Below, one piece after another: positions 53,049 through 64,000 of a DNA stretch of 64,000 bases. This DNA comes from Crithidia sp. LVH-60A (taxonomy: Eukaryota; Euglenozoa; Kinetoplastea; Trypanosomatida; Trypanosomatidae). The notes under the pieces were generated by a model. That model saw nothing but the letters and a program-made list of their open reading frames with translations. It was not told the DNA's origin and searched no databases. How positions within the stretch are numbered: position 1 is the first letter of the stretch; each line of letters starts with the position of its first letter. The translations under genes were made by a program, and so were the position numbers. Where the stretch lies: contig CP119643.1 of NCBI GenBank assembly GCA_030078075.1, positions 558,001 to 622,000 on the forward strand. Direction: 5' to 3'.

Positions 53049-56000
53049 GAGACAGCCGCCGCCGCCGCTCGTGCGCCAGCAATGGAGGTGGCCGTTGACG
53101 CGCTGCTGGTGAAGTCGCGGCGGGAGTGCGAGTTGATCGGTCCCGCCGCCTCCAGCAGCATCTCCGGTGCCTCGCCAAAGGTCATGCTGCCTGCCGGCTG
53201 CAGCTGCAACTGCGAGGAGGAGGTGGAGTGGGGGCCGCGTGTGGTGGCGGTGCCGCTCACGTCGTCGTCCTCGCAGCTGGTAACGTCGTCGCGGTAGCGG
53301 CCAACGCGATTGGATGTAGAGAGGGAGTGGCTGCTCCACTCAAGGCGGGCGGCGTTGGGGTTGGTGGTTGCAACTGTCGCTGCGGGAGTTAGGGCGGACG
53401 TCACCGCCACCACATCATCCACGTCCGCCGTGTTTACCGCCTCCGCTGCTTGTCGCTGCTGCAAGGGCAGAGACGGCTGCTGCACAGCTGGAACTGCCGT
53501 CGCTCGTTGTTACCATGGGTTGCTTAGACGACGCTGAGAAGCCCAACGGCTGCGCTGCTGCACTGCGCGTTGGCATGCCCATTTTCGGCGCCACTTCGAT
53601 GTTCAGGGGCGAGATGCCAGAGCTAGACGAGGCGCGAAGGATGTCGGCGTCGCTCTCGCGGGCGGGCCGCATGCGAGCGACTGGGGAGAGGATCAGCGGG
53701 GGCGGGTGCACCGCGGCTGGTGCGACGCCGCACGTCCCCTTTGTCTCGCCCTCGTCGTCCGCGGCGTAGTCGCCGTCATTCACCTCGCGCACCGCCTCCG
53801 CAGCTGCCGCTTCCAGCGACGTCTGCTCTCCGCCCCTCGCCGTCGACTTGAGCACTGGCGGCAACAGACTGCTCGTGCTGTTGCTGAAGATGTCGTCCGT
53901 CGTCGTGTTCAGCTTCGTGACGGAGCAGGTCGGGGTGCCGCTGACCGGCGACCGACGGCTGTTCACGAAGTCCGCAAAGTCCACAGTGATGCTGCGGCGG
54001 TGCGAGGGGTAGGCGAGCTGGAGGCTTGGGGCCAGGCTGCACCGCCGCGCTGAAGGGCTGCGAGCAGCTGATTTCGCTGCTGGGGAGGTCCTCGAAGACG
54101 AGCGGGTTCGACACGCTCACCGAGAGCATGCGGGAGCCCTCCTCACTCAGCGAGCGCCGCATCAGGTCAAGAGCGTCGACGCCGTCCTTTCCCAGCTCCC
54201 CCTCTCCATCCTCGTCGGCCCCGCTGTCGATGTCGAAGAAGTTTGCGCTGGCGGTGGCGGCACCGCTGAGCTGCGCACGGCGGACGTGAGAGCCGGGGGT
54301 GGTGAAGGCGGCGAACATGGCCGCCACGGAGCGCGACTGGGCGGCCACCGTCGGCGACGTCACGGAGTTGGTCAGGAGGGACGCGCTCGACGCGAGATTC
54401 AGCGCCGCCGAGGACGTGTTACGCGAGGAGGCGGGTGGGGTGACGATGTGATGCAAGTCGCCGCCACTCTGTTGGCCCGAATGCGGCCCCAACGGCACGT
54501 AGTGGTAGGTGCTGGCGATGTCGCTCTCCCGCATCGGTGTCACGACTGCGGCGCCCGTCCTCCCTGCCCCGGCGCCAGGGGCTGGCGCGTTCGCCGCCTC
54601 GGCACCGTTGCCTGTTGTAGTCGGCAGACTTAGCGGCTTGTCGGTCCGCTGCCAAGGCTGAGCGCCCGTCGTCGCTGCTGTTGCCGCCGCCGCCGCCGCA
54701 GCGGTGGCCGCGCTGCTACTGCTCCCACTACCGCTGCTGCTCAGGTTAAGCCCCAGCGTCTGCAGGAGGGCCTGGCGCATCTGTGCGGCCATCTGATGAC
54801 GGTGCGTGTCCGCAGGCGAGCCGGGCTCACCGTCGCCGGCGCTGTTCGTCGTCGTGGAGAAGGTGGTGCTCATCGTACTCACCAGCGTGCCGAAGGTCTC
54901 GTCCAGCGTGTTGTTCAGCTCCAGGTGGTTCGGCGAGATGGCCAGGCCACTCCGTCCCGTTCCTACCCCGCTGCCGCTGCCGCTGCTGCTATGGAAGGGG
55001 GCCACCACGGCTGCTGCTGCGGTGGAGGGGGAGGTGGGACTGCCGCAGGGCCGGCGCGGGTCGCGGTGAAAGACGACGGCCAGCTCGCCGTTCTCCTCGT
55101 CGACGCCGATGTAGGGTGGGGAGAGGAGGCGGCGCCGCGACTGGGCACCGAGAAGTGACTGCTGCCGCTGCGTTCGACGGCGTTGTCCCCTCCATGCGAC
55201 CCGCTGCCGCTGCCGGAGAAGGCGAGGTTGGCGGGGTTGTGGCGCAGAATACCACCCCCGCCGAAGCGCGCCGCAGTCACCGCCGCACTGCTCATCGCGG
55301 CCATCGCGGCTGCGGTATCAAGGTCCTGGCACCCGCTGCCGGCGTAGCTGCCACCCTTCGGCCCTGCACCTTGCCGGCGTGAGAGCGGCGGTGGCGGCGA
55401 ACGCGTTTCCTCCGCGCTGGCCCCGCTGCGGTTGCCGTCACGCCCGCTGTCGAGGAATGAGAAGGGGGCGTGACCGTCGCCCTCGACGCCGCCGCCGCCG
55501 TTCTCGCCTTGTCGCCACGGCCCGCACGAGTGGTATGGAGTGAGGGTTAATTTGCTGGCGCCGTGGACCTGCCTTGAGACCGTGCGTGGTTCTTTCAGCA
55601 CCGGGGAGTACCTGGGCCGATCAATCGTCGCATCGGCCCCGTCTTCCTCTTCTGTGCTGTTGTCGACGTCGGAGATGTCACCAGCCGCCTGCCGCCGCGT
55701 TGCCGCGAGCGCATCAGCGCCGTCCTTCGCCTCCTCCTCCTCCGCTTTGTTATCCCGCAGCGGATGCGACGACGAGCGAAGCGCAGCATCAGCGGCTGGT
55801 TGGGCAACGTCAACGCGCTGAGGCACGGGCCGCAGGGGCAGCGTGGGAGCGGCGGGGGTGGAGTGGGGAGACCGCGCACCGACACTGAAGCACGGCGTTG
55901 CCACGTTCGAGTCGCTTGCGTCGGCAGCCACAGCAGCCTGTGCCAGGGAGCTCAGCGCGGCGGCGTCTAGAGGGGCCTGAGGCAGCCATACCAACAGCAG

Positions 56001-56310
56001 CAGCGGCCCCGTCTCGCCGGTCTCGCGGTGGGAGAGAAGCATTCTTCACCGACGCCGCTGCTGCGCTGCCGTCTGCTTGACTTGCGCGTCCCGAGGCCGC
56101 CGCGGATGAAGATGGTGTTGATTGCAGCGACAAGACCTTTTCCAGTGGCATGCTTTCTACCGAGCCTTCCTTCTGCCCGTCCACTGTGGCGCGGTAACGC
56201 TGCGGGATGCCACTGTTGTCAGACACGGGCGACCGGCCAGGGATGTGGAGAAGGCCACTCTCGCTGCGGTCGCGTTCGCCGTCGCCTGTCTCGAAGCCAC
56301 GATCTGCCAT
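50605..56310 (-). CDS. Very large disordered protein (~1,900 aa) with acidic-aromatic motifs, about seven apparent frameshifts
   Basis: Start 56310 (MADRGFETGDGERDRSESGL). Almost all of the protein is Ser/Ala/Gly/Thr/Gln-rich disorder, including a Gln10 run at about 53018-53048. Short ordered pieces are TLDETFGTLVSTMSTTF, DALDLMRRSLSEEGSRML, SITVDFADFVNSRRSPV and, near the end, HVTFADLSATHFTDP, WTGEDFFYDPNYARMEFKNV and PFTLTAEWCVQRAADLKKRD. Acidic-aromatic motifs (DEWGEP, DDDDGFAEP, DGDGFGGWVQ) resemble the FGGF/DFGDW motifs that bind clathrin-adaptor ear domains, so an adaptor accessory role is possible but unproven. Frames change near 55975, 55000, 54030, 53480, 52080, 51230 and 50650. The last shift gives the clean C-terminus GAVETERLEDVLRFSS ending at 50605. 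More than one gene cannot be excluded. Confidence 0.5.
53018..53048. repeat. CTG/CAG repeat coding polyglutamine
   Basis: Ten CAG-type codons on the minus strand give Gln10 inside the large disordered protein. Similar shorter Gln runs occur in other big proteins of the window. Confidence 0.85.
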
Positions 56311-59300
56311 GCTAGACTGCTAATTTCGTCCTTATATATACGTTTCGCTACCTGTAGACTCGTGTCAGTTCGTAAATCTGCAACAAGTTCGGTTTTTTTT
56401 CCTTTGGTACAAGGGAGATTGCGAAATCGAACCGCTCGCGCAACACATAGACCACAAGCACGACAACGTGGTACACGTAACGAGGAAGTGGGAGGGAATC
56501 GATCACCCTAAGCACCTTTAACAGCGAGATTATCGAGCCGGACAAAATTAGAATCAGAAAAGGAAAAAAAAAGAGCGAATGAGAAATTCGGATGCTAGGG
56601 AAACAGCAAAGAGAAGCGTGTGGAGGTGAGGGAAAAAGAAACCTTGGGCGAAACAGTGGAAGTAATTATAATTGGAGGGAAAAAAAAAGCAATAGGGGAG
56701 CTATGAGAACAGAACAAGTAAAGGGCAACAACAGGAAAACAAGCGCTAGCTGCGACGTATGTACACCGATCACCTTGATCAATTGGAGCCTCACCAGATT
56801 CACACAGCTACCGACAGACCCACGCGCGGCGGGCCGAAAACCGTGGGTGACGAGAGGAGAAAAAAGAAGAGAAAAAAAAAGACCGAGAGAGAAGAGTGAC
56901 TGCGAGAGAAGTTTCTGTTTCGCCTTTCAAACGCCGTCGGAGACAAGACTGGCACCTGCGCGGCAAATCCACAAATCCAGCACTTGCTACACGAACTCAG
57001 GAAGCAGAGCAGCAAGAGGCAGGAGAAAAAGAACTGAAAAGTATTTACTTGAAAAAGAAATACACAAAAACACAACAAAACAAAACCTTTCGCGGCGGCT
57101 ACAAATAAATATCGTTATTTTCTGTTTTTGAAGTTTTATGTTGTTGTTGTGGTTACTGTTTTGATGCTGACCGCAGAAGCCACCGCCGGCGTGTGTTGCT
57201 TCGAGAAGCGGAGAACAGACGAGGTCAGAAACGAGATTGAGAAAAAGAAAAAAAAAAAAAGCAGCTTACGCAGACAAAAACAAGCACGACACGCCGCGTG
57301 AGGGATGAGGGAGAAAAAGAGAAGTCCCTTTTCTGACTCAATCTTCTTTTGTTGCTGGCGCGCTCCACACCTCTCGGAGGTATGCACAAAATGAGACAAA
57401 AAAGAAAAGTTAACAGAAGAGCAGTAAGCAGGGCAGGTGAGTGCCGAAAAAAAAAAGAAACGGCAAAGAGAGAGAGAGAACACAGAGATAAGAGAGAAAA
57501 GTAAAGCAGCAGCAGAGGAACACGAATGCACACACACAAACACACACACCAGGAAGGAAAAAGATTCACGGCACTCTGGAGATTCTTCTCGTAACTAAAA
57601 AAAAAGGAAAATAATAGCAAGCACCGAGAACCAGAACTAAGTAGAAAGATGAAGGAACGTGTTTAATTTACGGAACTCTCTGCTCCGGACAAATACGTGA
57701 CGGGGATCCGATAAAAAAAATGAAAGAAAGCGAAAAGATAGAGAAAAAGCGAGGAGGAGCTCGTAAGACAATGTCCGTCAGTGTGTGACGGACTGCGGGG
57801 TGTGGAAAAAAAAAAGGTGGAGGAGATTGTGACGAGAAAGAGAAGTAGACAGGCACACGCATGCACACAACTCAGAAGAAGAACAAGAAAAAAAAAAATC
57901 AACAAATGGAGCCGGTAAGTCTCCACTACAACAGGCAAAGAAAACAATACAGCAAAAAAAAAAGTATTGAGTGAGCTAAATAGAGAAGTGAGAAAGTCCT
58001 GCCCTACGGCAAAAAGAGGTGATCTGCCAGACGAGCGACACGCTAGAGTACATAAACCAGTGAGAGAAAGAGAGAGAGAGAGAGAGCAACCGCTGGAAAA
58101 CGAACAAGCAACAACAAAAAAGAGAGGACAAAAAAGTGACACGGCAGTAACGCACAATGAGGATTCAAAGAGGGAGAGAAAAAAAAACTATTTTCTTATC
58201 TTGCCTTTACGCCTTCCGTGCGGTGTAATGTAGATGAGTTGATCTCGCAGATCAAGAAGAGAGAAAAAGAAAGAAAAGGTGAGAAAACAGATAAGAAATA
58301 AATCGCACTTTAGGAGACGTACGCGAGACGCCAGGAGGCGAGCCGTCAAGGAAGAGAGAGTGTGCGAGGGGAAAGAAAGGCAGTTGGAAACGACAAAGAT
58401 GCAGATTTTCACTTTTTTTCTATTTTTAAATGTTTCGTTGTCCTAAGTTTTTTTCTTTGTAAATTCCTTTTACTTTGGCGTCGTTTGATGAGAAATATGA
58501 AGAAAGGAAAAGAGTGGAGCTAAGTGCAAAGAGCAGAAGCCACCTTCAGGTGTCGAATGGCGCATATGTGTATAGTAGTGCAAAGAAAAGAAAGAGAGAG
58601 AGAGAGAGAGAGAGGAAATGGAGCTGCCCTTAATGGCATGTGCACGCGAGCACATGTACAACGCTGCTCTAGGAAGTTGAAGAAGAAATAACACAATTGT
58701 CGTACAGTTTTCGATGCAATACAGAGCTCACCTATGCAAGCTTCCTCCTCGACCGCACCCAGCACGAGGAAAAAAGGGGGAGAATACAACAACTGCTGGT
58801 GACGAACTCGTCTTATTCACTCAGCTCACAACATTCTTTTCTTTGACTCCTTTTTTTTCGACAGCGTTTCTTCTGCTGTGAAGGAAGGTGCCCCGCAAAA
58901 ACCGGTGCAGTTACCATACCAAAGCGAAAGGAGAGAAGAGCAAAAAAAAAGAAAAAAGGAATCCTGCTCAGAACGTACAACCAAATACAGAGAGACACAC
59001 ACACACACACGCACACCAAGAGAAGAGTACGAGGAGGGAACGATCGTGTCACTCATCCACCACCCGTGTTGGCGGCCGCGACGCAGATGCGCGTTGCGGC
59101 ATTAGTAGAAGAGAGAAAGTAAAGTACGAAAACTAGGGAAAAATAGAGAAAAGCGTAGCGCAACGTCTGCGACTGTCTCTTCCCTCTCATCATCTTAGGT
59201 CCACATGAATTCAACACACACACGTTCAGAGATGGCGCAGAGCAAGATTGGGAGAAGAGCGGAAGAGAACAAAGAAGAGGAGGCGTTGTGGAAGAAGAGG

Positions 59301-60416
59301 AAAGACCCACGCACGAGCAAACAAACGAAACTAAGAGTGACCATGAGAGATGCACCCTACTGCACGTGCGGGTGTACCGCACGCGTGTAGAACGCAGGCT
59401 CCACGCCAACAAAAAATAAATGAATAAATAGGGAGAAAGAAGCCGCGGGAAAATCGAAAAGAGGAGGAGAACAAACAAAACAAAACCAAGAAAACAGAAA
59501 CAAAAACACAGCCGCCAAAAGAAGAGAGTGGGAGAGGAACGTCTCCGCCGGACGACTACCAACACAACGAGGACAGATGAAAATACACAAAGATGTAACA
59601 GATATGTTTTCTTTCTATGGCGCTGCACCCGGACTTATGCGCACGGATGAAACCACGGAGAGGTTCCCTCTTCCTTTTTTTTCTTTCACATCCATGTGCT
59701 GAGTAGGGTGTTGAAGGAGGACGACGCGCCGGGTCTCATCATCCCGTCGTCTGCACGCCTTCCTTGAAGCGGCAGCACCGGAGCGCTAGACGCCTTATTT
59801 TTTTTTCCCCAACATTTAAGAGAGAAGAGCATCTTCTTCGCGGTGCGCAAAAAAAAAAAAAAGAACAAAGAGAGAGAAGGCACAAAAAGACACAGTACGG
59901 AAAAGCAAGCAATATTGTTAGGCCAGGCGGGAAATAGAACCAAACAAACAAAAAGAACGCTGTTACAAACTCAGCAGTGTACAGAGGGAAACAAGAAGAG
60001 AACCTGATGTGATTAAGCGAGAAATGAAGAAAAAGAAAGAAAAAGAGAATCATTGGAGAGGAGGTGGGTTGCATGTATAAGCGCAAGCACACCGACGTAC
60101 GTTTCGAAAGAACACAAGAAAGAGAAAGAGAGAAAAAGATAGGCAGACAAACACAAACACAAACACACACACACACACACTCACACAGAGGGAGAAACAC
60201 ACGAGGAGAATAGCGTACAAATCTGGCAGATGATACGTGCCTGCTTAGAAAAAAAAATGAAAGGCTGATAGAAGGGAGTGAAGACACACGCACATAAGCC
60301 AGAAGAATTAAAGAGGATAAAATGATGTGTCTTCCACAAAGCCCTAAAAAAAACCGAAAAAGAAGGGGAAAAATGCTAATGATTATAAAAAGAGAGAGAG
60401 AGTAACATTGCCTTTG
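56311..60416. other. Gene-poor gap, about 4.1 kb
   Basis: No gene can be supported. The plus strand is strikingly purine-rich (GAAAGAGA, AAAAAAG) through most of it, with a GA microsatellite at 58593-58614 and a CA run at about 60163-60180. ORFs are low-complexity only. It should contain the long 3' UTR of the gene at 60417-63559 and the leader of the gene at 50605-56310. Confidence 0.5.
58593..58614. repeat. GA microsatellite
   Basis: Uninterrupted GA dinucleotides in the gene-poor gap. Confidence 0.8.
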
Positions 60417-63400
60417 TCACTCGCCTAACCGATTCAGCATCACTCGTAGTCGCTGCATCAGCTGCTGCTTCTCGTCACCGAATGGCTCAGCTCTCGCTGC
60501 GTCTGCACCGGCGTCGCTGTTGCCGTTGCGGCGCAAGTCCTCCGTGTCGCTGTTCTCCATATGACGGCTGTCGATCTCAATCCGGTGGGGTTCTGTCCCG
60601 TTCATTGCACCATCGCGTCGTTGGAAGAACGGACCGGGAATCCACGCAGGCAGCCGGTCAGAGTCGGAGGGCAAGGCGTGCTCGTTTGCCGAGGCGCACG
60701 GCGGGACGAGCGTGCTGGCCTTGTAGGTGGGGGCGGTGGTGTCGGAGCTGCCGGCGTTGTGCGTCGGTTGGCGGTAGAGCGGGGACGAATTAGAGGTGAC
60801 AGGACCGCTGCCGGGACCGCGAAAGCTCGGGTCGTGCGAGAAGAGTGTGCGGCGAGAGGCGCTGTAAAGGCCGGTGGGGAGGCTGCCCATGTCCCTGCTG
60901 GAGGGGGTGTTGAGCTGCGCGACGGTGCGCGTGGAGGACAGTGCGTGGGGGACGGCGGACGGCTGCGCTGTATCGCACATCTCCGCAGGGGAGGCCGGCG
61001 ACGGAGAGACGGCGTTGGGCGGCGCGAAGAGCGAGGGCTGCCTGTACAGGGGGAGTGCTGCGCCGAGCGACGGCGAGAGAGGGCGGGACAGTGGCGGCGA
61101 CTGCGTAGGGGCCGGTCCCAGTGCGTCGCCCAATGGCGTCTTGGAGCCGCCGCCGTCGATAAACGACGTCACGACGGACGGCGTCGCGGAGGGCGTGGCG
61201 GACTTGTCCAGAATGCCACGCAGGCGCCGCATCAGCTGTGCCTTGTCTTCGCTGCGCGCAACGCCTTCGCCGTTCTCGCCGTCCTCCAACTGCATCACCT
61301 GCGGTGGTGGCGGGGAGGGAATGGTGGCGGTGGGGGTCGTCGCCGTGCCATCCGAGGCACGCAGGCCGTCGCTCTCCCCTTGCTGCTGGTGCTGCGACGA
61401 CGGTGGGGCGGGGGACTGGCTCGAGGCCGGCTGCGACAGCGAGCTCAGCCGCGTGTTCGAGGCCGCGGTGGCGCAGACGCGGAGGATGTGGGGGTAGAAG
61501 GGGCTGCCGCCCTGTCCATATGGGAGGTAGTCAGCTGCCGGCGCCGCAGCAGCCGCTGCAGGGTTGGTCGGCATCGAGGCGGCACGCAGCACCGGTACCG
61601 CCGCAGTTAGGGGAGCTGTGGGGCCGCTGGAGCGCGGGTGCTGTGGGGGCGAAGGGATGTGCTCAATGGGGGTGCATGGGCCTTTGTTGCGCTCCTCCCC
61701 GCTTCGCTGCACTGCTGCTGCACCGCACGCGACGGGGAAGAGCTCGGGCGGTCCAGCGGTGCCGCCACGCGCTCGCCCGTCCGCGGCCTGTCGTCGCCAC
61801 CGCCGTCTGCCTTCCCTCCCAGCGTCCGCACGGCGTTGCTGCCGGTGCCGTAGGCCGTCTGCACAAAGAGCGAAGGCGAGCGGCTGCTGATGCTGGTGAT
61901 CTCTGTCCCCTGCGTCGGGAGGAGGCGAGAAGACTGCCCCGAGCCGTCCTGCGTGCTGATTGTGTCGTAGCGAATCACCGCCTGCGAGTGTCCCTCGCCG
62001 CCCTCCAAGCCGAGGGGCGACCCGTTGCCGCGGTGGGCTGCTGCTGCCGATCCCGCGCCGGCTGCGACTTGTTGGTGTTGGTGATGTTGGTGGTGGTGGT
62101 GTGACTGTTGTGGTCGGTTCTGGTTCTCTTGCTGCTGCTGCTGCGAGGGCACACGCAAGTCTTTAATGGACGGCGATCCGGGTGAGGTGGCGGTCACCAA
62201 CACGTGGGGAAGCTGAAATCCAGCCTCCGGCACCGCCGCGGACGACGTCACCGGGATGGCGAACGTGGTGGCGGAGGTCGTTGTTGTCGTTGTCGTTGTG
62301 GTTGTCGTCGTGTTCTCGTGACTGCGTGAGGACGTCGTGACCGGCGGTGTGCCAACGTTACTTGTCATGTAGCCGACCGGAAGGGGGAAGTTTGCCGCGG
62401 CGGCGCTCTGCAGAGAGTGGAGGTTGCTGTTGAGGCGGCTCTCCGTGATGGACTGGACGAATTGGCCAAAGTCGCACCACGGGTCGGTGCCGCTGCCCAT
62501 GTGGACGCCGTTGGCGACAGCGTTCAGGCTGACAGAGCGGGCGTGCGCTGCGGCGGCGGCCTCGGGGGAGAGGTGGGGGTTGGCGCTGTGGCTCAGCGAC
62601 TCGGTGTAGGGTGTGCGGGTGTGGTACGGCTGCTGCTGCTGCTGCTGCTGCTGAGAGCGGGGAAAGAGACGGCTGCCGCGCACCGCAGCCGGTCCGCTCC
62701 GCACGTCCGAGGCGGAGGGGGCTGTGGCGGCCACTGGGCTGCCACCACTCACCATGCTAAAGCTGCCGCCCGGTCTCACGGGGCTGGCGGCTAGAGGGGC
62801 TACGGTGGGGTTGGCCACGCTTCTGCCGGGCGGCGAGTGTGGCGACGGCGGCGACGCGTCTTGCAGGGGGGTGTATTGCATCTGCTGGGAATTGTATAGG
62901 GTCCTTCCCGCGCCTGCGTCGCTGCTGTGTCCGCCCACCGTCGTCGTCTTGTACATGGTGGAAGGATGATTCTCATTGTGGTTGCCGAGACTCGTCACGA
63001 GGCCGCCGCTGCCTCCCGACTCCGGCTTGGAGCGGGAGAAGACGACGCCGCCGTTCTCGGCACCCGCGCGGTCCAGCTGGGGCTGCGCCGCCCTCGGCGT
63101 GGCCAACGTGTCCCACCCAAAGCGTGATGCAGCAGCGTCGGCACCGTCGGCCACAGCACCGTTGGCGGACGCATAGTTGCGGGCGGGGTCGCGCCAGATC
63201 TCCGCTGCGGCGGTCGCGGGGGCGGGGCGGTTGGGCGGAGTCGCGCTGCCTCGCCGCGGACCGCCCTTCACCCCGTTGACGCTAAAGGCAGCACGTCCTG
63301 CATCTGTTGTGGCAGACGTACCGTTGATGGCAGCAGCAGCGGCAGCGGCAGTGGCCTCGGCGCCGGTGAGGACCTCCTCCGGCAGCCGCACGCCACACGC

Positions 63401-63559
63401 CTCAAGGTAGCGCTCGAGGTTGCCCAGCAGCTCCTTCACGTCGCTCGCGTACTGCACAGCTGAGGCGCGGCAAAAGTGGTTTTCGCCCCGGCGGTACTCC
63501 TCTTGCGCTCGCTGCAGGACGTAGTCGATGGAGGTGGGGTTGTCATTAGGGTTCGCCAT
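60417..63559 (-). CDS. Large disordered protein (~1,047 aa) with duplicated C-terminal helical motif, one apparent frameshift
   Basis: Start 63559 (MANPNDNPTSIDYVLQRAQE). Residues 5-60 form an ordered helical module (IDYVLQRAQEEYRRGENHFC, then a segment with YASDVKELLGNLERYLEACG), rather like a small tetratricopeptide or MIT-type hairpin. The rest is low-complexity with Gln, His and Thr runs (Gln9 at about 62629-62652, Thr12 at about 62277-62312). The frame changes near 61710 within CAGCAGCAGTGCAG, continuing as RSGEERNKGPCTPIEH. Two copies of one helical motif lie in the C-terminal part: EDKAQLMRRLRGILDKS (about 61210-61258) and DEKQQLMQRLRVMLNRL (60420-60475, ending the protein). Each has the pattern acidic-Lys-x-Q-L-M-x-R-L-R-x-(I/M)-L. 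These may be docking helices. No enzyme domain is present. Confidence 0.62.
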
Positions 63560-64000
63560 GACGCCCACGTGCTACGCAGGCCCGAGCGGGAACAACACAG
63601 ACGATCTCAAAAAACAACGCCAAACACACACAAATACTGAGGCGAAGAATAGAAAGGGATAACTGGTCACAGAAGAAAATCAGATGTGCGGAGGTATGGA
63701 AGCCAAACTCCCATAAAAGTCAAAGAAGAAGCGAGTTAGCGAGCAAGACAACACTAAAGGCTAAACAGAGAGAGAGAGGCAGGAGAGGAGGAAAGCTTTA
63801 GAAAACTAAAAAAGAAAAAGATAGGTTTTTTTTTCGTCGTTTGTCTGAAACTGCAGCACCTGCGCGTGAGCCGCACGCACACACGCAATGATCAAAGAAA
63901 TAAAAAAAAAAACTTAGGACAAGGTGATGAAAGTAGGAAAAGAGGGAAAGGAGAGAGAGAAAGAGGGAGACACCGTAACACCGAACCTTCGAAAAAAAAA
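63560..64000. other. Right-edge leader sequence, 0.44 kb
   Basis: A- and GA-rich on the plus strand, so pyrimidine-rich on the transcribed strand, as expected for the 5' leader and splice acceptor region of the gene to the left. No gene is seen. Confidence 0.5.

Noticed and set aside
59053-59628. Minus-strand ORF of 191 codons in the 4.1-kb gap
   Set aside because: Phe/Leu/Val/Arg low-complexity translation of pyrimidine-rich RNA. No protein-like pattern.
1-64000. tRNA, rRNA, CRISPR, transposon or virus-like elements
   Set aside because: No internal promoter boxes with cloverleaf, repeat-spacer arrays, terminal repeats, reverse transcriptase or integrase motifs were seen on either strand.

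Overview
The window looks like a stretch of a trypanosomatid (kinetoplastid protist) nuclear chromosome. All convincing genes lie on the minus strand, as in one arm of a polycistronic transcription unit read from right to left. No introns are needed to explain any gene. Coding regions are mostly GC-rich with a strong third-position bias, so they cast long shadow ORFs on the plus strand. Spacers are AT-rich and full of A, GA and CA runs, which are pyrimidine tracts on the transcribed strand. Several proteins are typical of the group: an ApbE/fumarate reductase/cytochrome b5 reductase fusion, a tandem pair of aspartate aminotransferases, a PSP1-domain protein, and very large low-complexity proteins. 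The species cannot be fixed from sequence alone. A Leishmania/Leptomonas/Crithidia-like lineage is a guess.

Layout, left to right (all minus strand): an unrecognised gene that runs off the left edge (1-1464); a PSP1-domain protein (3505-4747); two small mitochondrial-looking proteins, each with one C-terminal membrane helix (6450-7113, 7917-8627); two unrecognised proteins (9101-10096, 10613-14424); a ~2,000-residue F-box protein (15405-21450); a charged coiled-coil protein (22834-23557); a twin-CX9C protein (24549-25043); an unrecognised basic protein (25534-27229); a TEL2/TELO2-like protein (27835-30607); a THUMP-domain TAN1-like protein (31259-32575); a GPC1-like glycerophosphocholine acyltransferase (32940-34757); an unrecognised membrane protein (35595-36848); mitochondrial-type NADH-dependent fumarate reductase (37773-41468); two aspartate aminotransferase paralogues (45998-47234, 48749-49966); and two very large disordered proteins (50605-56310, 60417-63559). 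Two gaps of more than 4 kb (41469-45997 and 56311-60416) hold no gene I can support.

Eleven of the 19 genes change reading frame at least once, and the breaks I traced closely lie at short homopolymers. Protein-like sequence carries on in the new frame each time. The simplest explanation is single-base indel errors in the assembly, not gene decay. I annotate each such gene as one CDS across its full span.

Functionally the genes are a mixed set, as expected in a trypanosomatid transcription unit. Themes are redox and aspartate/fumarate metabolism (fumarate reductase plus transaminases), mitochondrial membrane proteins, phospholipid remodelling, tRNA modification and PIKK maturation. I see no tRNA, rRNA, CRISPR array, transposon, retroelement or virus-like element.
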